This document shows, one piece after another, positions 17,490 through 24,536 of a DNA stretch of 64,000 bases. Under the pieces are notes generated by a model. It saw only the letters and a list, made by a program, of their open reading frames with translations, was not told where the DNA came from and did not search any database. A program made the position numbers and the translations under genes. Location of the stretch: the NCBI RefSeq assembly GCF_042676085.1, contig NZ_JBHTKH010000003.1, positions 124,001 to 188,000 on the forward strand, read 5' to 3'. How positions within the stretch are numbered: position 1 is the stretch's first letter; each line of letters starts with the position of its first letter. This DNA is from Terrabacter terrigena. GTDB taxonomy: Bacteria; Actinomycetota; Actinomycetes; Actinomycetales; Dermatophilaceae.

Positions 17490-19019
17490 GTGCCAAAGAC
17501 CTACCTGACTCGCATCGGAACCCTCATCCGCGACGCGCGGCGCCACAAGGGGATGACCCAGTCCGACCTCGCCGAGCTCCTGGGGACCTCCCAGAGCGCG
17601 GTCACCCGCATCGAGCAGGGCAAGCAGAACCTCAGCCTCGACACGCTCGCCAAGATCGGCGACGCCCTCGACTCCGAGTTCGTCTCGCTCGGCCACTCCG
17701 GCCCGCAGCACCTGCGCATCGTCGGCGGCCAGAAGCTCACCGGCTCCATCGACGTCAAGACCTCGAAGAACGCAGCCGTGGCGCTGCTCTGCGCGGCCCT
17801 GCTCAACCGCGGCCGCACGACGTTGCGCAACCTGGCCCGCATCGAGGAGGTCAACCGCATCCTCGAGGTGCTCGCCTCCATCGGCGTGCGCACCCGGTGG
17901 CTGCCCGACAGCAGCGACCTCGAGATCATCCCGCCCGCCGAGCTCAACCTCGACGACATCGACGTCGCGGCCGCCCGGCGCACGCGGACGGTGATCATGT
18001 TCCTCGGTCCGCTCCTGCACGAGCACGAGTCCTTCCAGCTGCCGTACGCCGGTGGCTGCGACCTCGGCACCCGCACCGTCGAGCCCCACCTGAGCGCCCT
18101 GCGCTCGTTCGGGCTCGAGGTGACCGCGACCCACGGCTTCTACGAGGCTCGCTCGGACCGGACGATCAACCCCGAGCGGGCCATCGTGCTCACCGAGCGC
18201 GGCGACACGGTGACCGAGAACGTCCTCATGGCCGCGGCCCGCCACGCCGGCACGACCGTCATCCGCAACGCGAGCCCCAACTACATGGTGCAGGACCTCT
18301 GCTTCTTCCTCGAGAAGCTCGGGGTGCGCATCGAGGGCATCGGCACGACCACCCTGACCGTGCAGGGCCTCGCCGAGATCGACGTCGACGTCGAGTACGC
18401 CCCGAGCGAGGACCCCATCGAGGCGATGAGCCTCATCGCGGCCGCCGTCGTCACCGACAGCTCCATCACGATCCGCCGCGTGCCGATCGAGTTCATCGAG
18501 ATCGAGCTCGCGACGCTCGACGGCATGGGCATGAAGTACAACCTGACGGGCGAGTACATGTCGGCCAACGGCAAGACCCGCCTCGTCGACCTCACGACGG
18601 TCCCCGGTCCGCTCAGGGCGCCGACCGACAAGATCCACCCGATGCCGTTCCCGGGCCTCAACATCGACAACCTGCCGTTCTTCGCGCTCATCGGTGCGGT
18701 CGCCGACGGCAGCACGATGATCCACGACTGGGTCTACGAGAACCGGGCCATCTACCTCACCGAGCTGACGAAGGTCGGCGCGCGCGTGCAGCTGCTCGAC
18801 CCGCACCGCGTCATCGTCGAAGGACCCACGCGGTGGCGTGCCGCCGAGGTCGTGTGCCCGCCCGCCCTGCGGCCCGGTGTCGTCGTGCTGCTCGCCATGC
18901 TGGCCGCGCCCGGCACGTCGGTGCTGCGCAACGTCTACGTCATCAACCGCGGCTACGAGGACCTCGCCGAGCGACTCAACGCGCTCGGCGCGACCATCGA
19001 GGTCTTCCGCGACATCTGA
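17490..19019 (+). CDS. Helix-turn-helix / UDP-GlcNAc 1-carboxyvinyltransferase-like (MurA) fusion protein
   Basis: A 509-residue fusion. Residues 5-65 are a Cro/CI-type helix-turn-helix (LIRDARRHKGMTQSDLAELLGTSQSAVTRIEQGKQN is its core, read across). From about residue 72 a complete EPSP-synthase/MurA fold follows, starting LRIVGGQKLTGSI. MurA landmarks kept are SKNAAV (lysine and asparagine), the flexible loop GGCDLGTRTVEPH with the catalytic cysteine, APTDKIHPMPFPG, YENR and NRGYEDLAERL. The position that is Asp369 in E. coli MurA (DLR) appears to be Ala (PALRPG). The protein may be a MurA paralogue acting as a sensor-regulator or an active enzyme that controls its own gene. The start is supported by the TAGCCT box 7 nt upstream. 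Confidence 0.85.
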   Translation: MPKTYLTRIGTLIRDARRHKGMTQSDLAELLGTSQSAVTRIEQGKQNLSLDTLAKIGDALDSEFVSLGHSGPQHLRIVGGQKLTGSIDVKTSKNAAVALLCAALLNRGRTTLRNLARIEEVNRILEVLASIGVRTRWLPDSSDLEIIPPAELNLDDIDVAAARRTRTVIMFLGPLLHEHESFQLPYAGGCDLGTRTVEPHLSALRSFGLEVTATHGFYEARSDRTINPERAIVLTERGDTVTENVLMAAARHAGTTVIRNASPNYMVQDLCFFLEKLGVRIEGIGTTTLTVQGLAEIDVDVEYAPSEDPIEAMSLIAAAVVTDSSITIRRVPIEFIEIELATLDGMGMKYNLTGEYMSANGKTRLVDLTTVPGPLRAPTDKIHPMPFPGLNIDNLPFFALIGAVADGSTMIHDWVYENRAIYLTELTKVGARVQLLDPHRVIVEGPTRWRAAEVVCPPALRPGVVVLLAMLAAPGTSVLRNVYVINRGYEDLAERLNALGATIEVFRDI

Positions 19020-19096
19020 CAACAGGTCCTCGCGACGCACATGGGTTCGACCGTTTTGTGTCAGGTGGCCACACAGGTGACTTCGGAGGCCGTCCC

Positions 19097-19102
19097 TAGT
19101 CT
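19097..19102 (+). promoter_or_regulatory. Putative leaderless -10 box TAGTCT
   Basis: TAGTCT ends 6 nt before the ATG at 19109. No ribosome binding site is present between them. Confidence 0.5.
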
Positions 19103-19108
19103 TCCCGC

Positions 19109-19930
19109 ATGGCCGACGCCCGCACCGACGCACGCGACGCCGCCCCGGACTCCTGCACGCGGGTCCGCACAGCGGTCAACGAACCCATCGACCTGAGCGG
19201 ACGGACAGCACTCGTGACGGGCGCCGCGAGCGGCATCGGTGCGAGCATCGCCAGGGCGCTGGCCGGGGCCGGCGCGAAGGTGCACGCGGTCGACCGCGAC
19301 GAGGAGGGACTCGCCGCCCTCGCCGACGGGGCTGCGCTCTCGACCATCACGGCCGACCTCGCCGACCTCGAGGCGCTCGGCCACCTCCCGACGGAGGTCG
19401 ACATCCTCGTCAACAACGCGGGCATCCAGCACGTCAGCCCGATCGAGGAGTTCCCGCTCGAGAGGTTCGACCTCATCCTCGACCTGATGCTCGTCTCGCC
19501 GTTCCGGCTCATCCGGCAGAGCCTCCCGCACATGTACGACCGCGGCTGGGGTCGAGTCGTCAACATCTCCAGCGTCCACGGCCTGCGGGCCAGCGCCTTC
19601 AAGTCCGCGTACGTGACGGCCAAGCACGGCCTCGAGGGGCTTTCCAAGGTGGTCGCCCTCGAGGGCGGTCCGCACGGTGTCACCTCGACGTGCGTCAACC
19701 CGGCCTACGTGCGCACTCCCCTCGTCGAGCAGCAGATCGCCGACCAGGCCCGCACCCACGGCATCCCGGAGTCCGAGGTCGTCGAACAGGTCATGCTGGC
19801 ACCCGTCGCCGTGAAGCGGCTCGTGGAGCCCGACGAGGTGGCCGCCCTCACGCTCTTCCTGTGCGGGCCGGCATCCGCCTCGGTCAACGGGACCTCGTTC
19901 TCCATGGACGGCGGCTGGACCGCGCACTGA
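19109..19930 (+). CDS. 3-hydroxybutyrate dehydrogenase (short-chain dehydrogenase)
   Basis: A 273-residue SDR enzyme that most resembles D-3-hydroxybutyrate dehydrogenase, interconverting 3-hydroxybutyrate and acetoacetate with NAD. Motifs are TGAASGIG (cofactor), NNAG, VNISSVHGLRAS, and the catalytic YVTAK. The segment GIQHVSPIEEFP and the C-terminal NGTSFSMDGGWTAH also fit that subfamily. The first 25 residues are an extra hydrophilic extension. The ATG is kept because a TAGTCT box lies 6 nt upstream. The regulator gene downstream may control it. Confidence 0.85.
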   Translation: MADARTDARDAAPDSCTRVRTAVNEPIDLSGRTALVTGAASGIGASIARALAGAGAKVHAVDRDEEGLAALADGAALSTITADLADLEALGHLPTEVDILVNNAGIQHVSPIEEFPLERFDLILDLMLVSPFRLIRQSLPHMYDRGWGRVVNISSVHGLRASAFKSAYVTAKHGLEGLSKVVALEGGPHGVTSTCVNPAYVRTPLVEQQIADQARTHGIPESEVVEQVMLAPVAVKRLVEPDEVAALTLFLCGPASASVNGTSFSMDGGWTAH

Positions 19931-19986
19931 GCGTGCCGTCCCGCCACCGATCGGGGAGCCACCCCATCCGCCACCCTCGACGCGCC

Positions 19987-19992
19987 TAGGAT
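19987..19992 (+). promoter_or_regulatory. Putative leaderless -10 box TAGGAT
   Basis: TAGGAT ends 6 nt before the GTG at 19999, which supports that GTG as the original start of the frameshifted regulator. Confidence 0.5.
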
Positions 19993-19998
19993 CTGCCC

Positions 19999-21890
19999 GT
20001 GGCCACCCGCAGCGAGACGTCACAGACCGCCGAGCCGGCCGTCGCCGCCGAGCACGCCCGGCAGGTCATGCACCTGCTCGAGCTGCTCGCCGCAGATGCC
20101 CCGGTCGCCGAGGTGGCCGCAGCCGCGGCGCCGGCCGGGGCCCGCGACCTCGCGCTGCGCATCGCGAGCGCGCGCGAGGTCCACCAGCACCGTGAGGCCG
20201 GCCTCGCGCACTCCTCGACACCGCCCGCGAGCTCGCCACCGAGAGCGACCCGGGGTCGGTCCTCGACGCGATCGTCCGCCGTGCGCGCCGCCTCGTCGGC
20301 ACCGACCTCGCGTACCTCACCCTCTACGACCCCGAGGCGGGCGACACGTTCATGCGGGCCACCGACGGGTCGGTGTCGGCGGCCTTCCAGTCGGTACGGC
20401 TCGCGCTCGGCGCGGGCCTCGGCGGCCTCGTCGCCTCGACCCACAAGCCGTACTGGACCGCCGACTACTGGTCCGACGAGCGGTTCCGGCACACCGAGGC
20501 GATCAACAGCGCCGTCGGCGAGGAGGGCATCATCGCGATCTGCGGCACGCCGCTCATCGTCGAGTCCCACTTCGTCGGCGTGCTCTTCGCGGCGAACCGC
20601 TCGTCACGACCGTTCACGCGCGAGGAGGTGGGGCTGCTCGGCAACCTGGCCACTCTGGCGGCCGTGACTCTCGTGCAGACGCGTGCGCTGGCCGACGCCG
20701 AGAACGCCCTGGCGGCGCTCTCCGACGCGCACGAGACCGTCCGGCAGTACGCCGAGGGCGTGGAGAAGGCGGCCGCGGCGCACGACAGGTTCGCCTCGCT
20801 CGTGCTCGGCGGTGGCGGAGTCGACGACATCACCCATGCGCTCGCCGAGCTGCTCGGTGGCTGGGCGGTGCTCGTCGACGAGAACAGCCAACGGCACAGC
20901 GCCGCCGGGCCGGCGCCGGAGCAGTCGAGCAGTGGCGCAGACCCGTTCGCGAGCCTCAACGCGCTGCCGGGTCTCGGCACCGGGCGCCTGGTGGAGCAGG
21001 ACGGTGTCTACGCCGTGGCCGTCACGGCAGCGCGTGAGCGCCTCGGCACGATCTACGTGGGCGGACTCACCCTGGCCGACTCCGACCAGCGCACCGTCGA
21101 GCGGGCCGGAGTCGTCACCGCTCTCGTGCTGCTCTTCGAGCGGCAGGCCGCCGATGCCCGGCAGTCCGCCCGCAACCGCCTCGTCAGCGACCTCGTCAGC
21201 GCCCGGGGCTCACGCGACGAGCGGCTGTCCCTCGCGCAGACCGTGGGCTTCGACCCGCAGCGACCCTTCTGCCTGCTCGTCCTGCGCGGTGAGGAGGCGG
21301 GTGGCCACCGGGCGCTGCTGATCTCCGCCAGCGCCGCGACCGGCGAGGCCGCCCTCGTCGGGTCACACGACGGCGACGTGATCGCCCTCGTGCCCGGCAG
21401 CGATGCCGACGGCCTGGCGCGTTCCGCCGCGGCGCGCATCGGCAAGCGCACCTGTGTCACCGTGGCCGGCGTGGGACCGGTCAACGACGTCGACGGCATC
21501 ACGGAGGCGTACGAGGAGGGCCACCGCACGGTCGGCGCCCTCATCGCGCTCGGCCACCGGGGCAAGGGAGCCGCGGCCACCCAGCTCGGTTTCGCCGGCC
21601 TCATCGTCGGCTCGGCACCTGACGTCGACGAGTACGTACGCCGCCTGCTCGGCCCCGTGGTCGACTACGACGAGCGCAGAGGCACCGACCTCGTGGGCAC
21701 GCTCGCGGCGTACTTCGGTGCCGGAGGCAGCCCGCGCCACGCGGCCGGCACCCTCCACGTGCACGTCAACACGGTGTCGCAGCGGCTGGAGCGCATCACG
21801 GCACTGCTCGGGGAGTCGTGGCAGCAGCCCGAGCACGCGCTCGAGCTGCAGATCGCGCTGCGCCTGCGCGCCCTTCAGGCCCCGAGCTGA
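19999..21890 (+). pseudogene. GAF / PucR-type transcriptional regulator with an internal frameshift
   Basis: The coding sequence starts in one frame (VATRSETSQTAEP..., through HQHREAGLA at about 20207) and continues in another (LLDTARELATESDPGSVLDAIVRRA from 20211). Inserting one base near 20206-20209, for example restoring GCGGCA from GCGCA, would join them into about 630 residues. The second part holds a GAF domain (about 20240-20690), a middle region, and a C-terminal PucR helix-turn-helix (AAGTLHVHVNTVSQRLERI). The downstream frame has a stop at 20193-20195, so without a shift only a product from a later start such as the ATG at 20352 could be made, with a damaged GAF domain. Sequencing error, recent mutation or programmed shift are all possible. 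Confidence 0.8.
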
Positions 21891-21933
21891 CGGTCGACCG
21901 CCTCGACGCGGTCGGCGAAGCGCACGTCAGCCG

Positions 21934-22119
21934 GTCCATGGCCGGGCCTATGACCGACTGGAGGGCCGCATCCACGGCGACACCACCAACCTGCTCACCC
22001 TGTGCCCCTTGCACCACGACGGCCACGAGCGCGGCGAGTTCGCCATCACCGGCGACCCCACGCGACCCGACGGCCTGACGTTCACCACCCGACACGGCCT
22101 GCACATCGGCCCACCCCAT
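21934..22119 (+). pseudogene. Remnant of an HNH endonuclease C-terminus
   Basis: In the frame starting at 21934 the text reads VHGRAYDRLEGRIHGDTTNL, then LLTLCPLHHDGHERGEFAIT and GLTFTTRHGLHIGPPH. This resembles the C-terminal end of the DUF222/HNH endonucleases that are abundant in high-GC actinobacteria, where the LCxxHH...H cluster belongs to the nuclease. Nothing upstream encodes the rest of such a protein, and no start codon or ribosome binding site precedes it. The remnant stops at the end of the EamA gene on the opposite strand. It is probably decayed debris of an insertion or rearrangement. Confidence 0.55.
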
Positions 22120-23054
22120 CAGCGAGCCACTCCGCCCAGCCGGGCCCGCACTGCGAAGCGGGCACAGGCGACGACGGCGAGCCCGCCGAGGACCGTCGGC
22201 CAGGTCAGCTGCTCGCGCAGGATGAGCGCTGCCCACAGGATGCTCAGGACGGGCTGCACCAGCTGCACCTGGCTCACGTGAGTCATCGGCCCGATGGCCA
22301 GGCCGCGATACCAGGCGAAGAAGCCCAGGTACATCGACACGATGCTCAGGTAGGCGAACGCCAGCCACTGCGTCGGCGCTGCGACCGGGACACCGTCGAC
22401 GACCGAGACGAGGGCCAGGGCGGACATCGGCGGGGCAGAGAGCACCAGCGCCCAGGAAACGGTCTGCCAGGCCCCGAGCTCGCGCGCCAGTAGGCCGCCT
22501 TCGGCGTAACCGATCGCGGCGGCGAGGACGGCCCCGAAGAGCAGCACGTCGGAGCCGTGCAGCCCGCCCAGGCCGCCGTTCTGCAATGCCGCGAACGCCA
22601 CGACAGCGACGGCGCCGAGGGCGGCGAACACCCAGAACGAGCGGGACACCCGCTCCTTGCCGCGCAGGACCGCCATCACCGCGGTCGCCGCCGGCAGCAG
22701 GCCGATGACGACCGCCCCGTGGCTGGCCGGCGTCGTCGTCAGTGCGTACGAGGTCAGGAGCGGGAAGCCCGCCACCACGCCTCCGGCCACGATCGCCAGC
22801 CGCACCCCCTGCCGCCTGGTCGGCCGCGCCTGCCGTGTCGCCGCCAGGGCCACGGCAGCGAGGATCGCGGCCACGACCGCGCGCCCCGAGCCGATGAACA
22901 GCGGCGACAAGCCTCCGTGGGCGGCGACCCGGGTGAACGGCACCATGAAGGAGAACGCCGAGATCCCGACCATGCCCCACCCGAGGCCCGACCTGGATCG
23001 CGGGTGCGATAGCGGTCCCGGCGAAAGTGCGATAGCGCTACTCTGGTGCGTCAT
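22119..23054 (-). CDS. EamA/DMT family transporter
   Basis: A protein of about 311 residues with ten hydrophobic segments and the two-repeat layout of the drug/metabolite transporter superfamily (EamA), for example GLGWGMVGISAFSFMVPFTR at the start and SIVSMYLGFFAWYRGLAIG in the second half. Substrate unknown. Two starts are possible: ATG at 23054, which shares a CATG with the start of the MocR gene on the other strand and has TATCGT 5 nt upstream, or an internal ATG at 22973. It is divergent from the MocR regulator, a common pairing in which the regulator controls the exporter or importer. Confidence 0.85.
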   Translation of the reverse strand: MTHQSSAIALSPGPLSHPRSRSGLGWGMVGISAFSFMVPFTRVAAHGGLSPLFIGSGRAVVAAILAAVALAATRQARPTRRQGVRLAIVAGGVVAGFPLLTSYALTTTPASHGAVVIGLLPAATAVMAVLRGKERVSRSFWVFAALGAVAVVAFAALQNGGLGGLHGSDVLLFGAVLAAAIGYAEGGLLARELGAWQTVSWALVLSAPPMSALALVSVVDGVPVAAPTQWLAFAYLSIVSMYLGFFAWYRGLAIGPMTHVSQVQLVQPVLSILWAALILREQLTWPTVLGGLAVVACARFAVRARLGGVAR

Positions 23055-23068
23055 GGACAACGATAGCG
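23004..23068. promoter_or_regulatory. Direct repeats between the EamA and MocR genes (candidate MocR operator)
   Basis: The 11-mer GTGCGATAGCG occurs exactly at 23004-23014 and 23027-23037, 23 bp apart. Its core CGATAGCG recurs at 23061-23068 just inside the MocR coding region. MocR/GabR-type regulators are known to bind direct repeats near their own promoters. Confidence 0.6.
23039..23044 (+). promoter_or_regulatory. Putative -10 box TACTCT of the MocR gene
   Basis: TACTCT ends 8 nt before the ATG at 23053 and directly follows the second direct repeat. No clear -35 or ribosome binding site is present. Confidence 0.4.
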
Positions 23069-24462
23069 CAGCGCGCATCGTCAGCGCTCTTCGTTCGTGG
23101 GTCGGAACGGTCCCGTCGGGGAGTCGGCTGCCCTCGACCCGTGAGCTGGTCAGCCAGTTCGGGGCCAGCCCGGTCACGGTCCAGAAGGCGCTGCGACAGC
23201 TGACCGGTCAGGGGCTCGTGGAGACCCGCCCCGGCGTGGGCACCTTCACCCGGCCCGCCCGACCAGCACGACCGGCCGACTTCGGCTGGCAGACCGCCGC
23301 TCTCGGTGCGCCCAGAACCCGAGCCGGCGCGCTGTCCTCGACCCAGCGGGCAGCGGCCCCCGACGCCATCCAGCTGCACTCCGGCTACCCGGCTCGTGAG
23401 CTGCTGCCCGAGAGGCTCGTGCGAGCCGCCATCACCCGCGCCGCACGCACCGACGCCGCGACGACCCGATCGCCGGTCGGCGGCCTGCCGGAACTCCAGG
23501 CCTGGTTCGCCAGCCAGGTCGCCGACAGCACGCCACCCGGCTCCACACCGCCGTCCCCCCGTGACGCGCTCGTCACCGCCGGCAGCCAGAGCGGGCTCAG
23601 CTCGATCTTCCGTGCACTGGTCGGCCCGGGTCAGCCCCTGCTCATCGAGTCGCCCACCTACTGGGGCGCCATCCTCGCCGCCCGACAAGCCGGCGTCGTC
23701 GTCGTGCCCGTGCCCAGCGGCCCGACCGGCCCCGACCCCGACGACGTCGAGCGCGCCTTCGTCCTCACCGGCGCACGAGCCTTCTACGCCCAACCCAACT
23801 TCGCCAATCCGACTGGGGCACAGTGGTCGCCAGCTACCGGGCTGGCCCTCCTCGACATCGTCAAAGCACGCCACGCCTTCCTCGTCGAGGACGACTGGGC
23901 CCATGACCTCGGCATCGATGCCGACCCGACCCCGCTCATCGGACACGACCGCGACGGGCACGTCATCTACCTGCGCTCGCTCACCAAGAGCGTCTCACCG
24001 GCCCTGCGCGTCGCCGCCGTCATCGCGCGCGGCCCCGCGCGCGACCGCATCCTGGCCGATCGGGGCGCCGAGACGATGTACGTCAGCGGCCTGCTGCAGA
24101 CAGCTGCGCTGGACGTCGTCACTCAACCCGGCTGGAACACCCACCTGCGCGCCATGCGCCACCAGCTCAGGGCCCGCCGCGACCTGCTCGTCCAGAGCCT
24201 GCACGACGGCGCGCCGGACGTGCACCTGCACCAGATCCCACCCGGCGGGCTCAACCTCTGGGCGCGGTTGCCTGACGGCACCGACGTCCGCCACCTGGTG
24301 CGCGAGTGCGAGGCTCGTGGGCTGGTCGTCGCACCGGGCACCGAGTGGTTCCCGGCCGAACCTGCCGGCCCCTACATCCGCCTGAACTACTCCGGCGAGG
24401 ACCCAGGCCGCTTTTCCGAGGTCGGCCCGCTCCTCGCGCAGGCGATGTCCGTCGCGCCCTGA
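23053..24462 (+). CDS. MocR-type transcriptional regulator (GntR HTH + aminotransferase domain)
   Basis: A 469-residue PLP-dependent regulator. Residues 1-70 are a GntR winged helix (SGSRLPSTRELVSQFGASPVTVQKALRQL). Residues about 100-465 are a class I aminotransferase fold, with YAQPNFANPTGAQWSP, VEDDWAHDLG and the predicted PLP-binding Lys312 in SLTKSVSPALR. Such proteins usually sense an amino acid or vitamin B6 compound and control a neighbouring gene, here the divergent EamA transporter. The reading frame is open far upstream, but this ATG gives the proper HTH start and lies 8 nt after a -10-like box. Confidence 0.88.
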   Translation: MDNDSAARIVSALRSWVGTVPSGSRLPSTRELVSQFGASPVTVQKALRQLTGQGLVETRPGVGTFTRPARPARPADFGWQTAALGAPRTRAGALSSTQRAAAPDAIQLHSGYPARELLPERLVRAAITRAARTDAATTRSPVGGLPELQAWFASQVADSTPPGSTPPSPRDALVTAGSQSGLSSIFRALVGPGQPLLIESPTYWGAILAARQAGVVVVPVPSGPTGPDPDDVERAFVLTGARAFYAQPNFANPTGAQWSPATGLALLDIVKARHAFLVEDDWAHDLGIDADPTPLIGHDRDGHVIYLRSLTKSVSPALRVAAVIARGPARDRILADRGAETMYVSGLLQTAALDVVTQPGWNTHLRAMRHQLRARRDLLVQSLHDGAPDVHLHQIPPGGLNLWARLPDGTDVRHLVRECEARGLVVAPGTEWFPAEPAGPYIRLNYSGEDPGRFSEVGPLLAQAMSVAP

Positions 24463-24536
24463 CCGCGTCGGACGCGAGCGCCCGTCCGCTGTCCGGGCGG
24501 TCGCGGCGTTCGGCGTACAGGGAGCGAAGCGCCCGG

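Noticed and set aside
24463..24536. Hairpin terminator between the MocR and dxs genes
   Set aside because: Only short imperfect pairings (about 6 bp) could be found in a GC-rich stretch; not better than chance.
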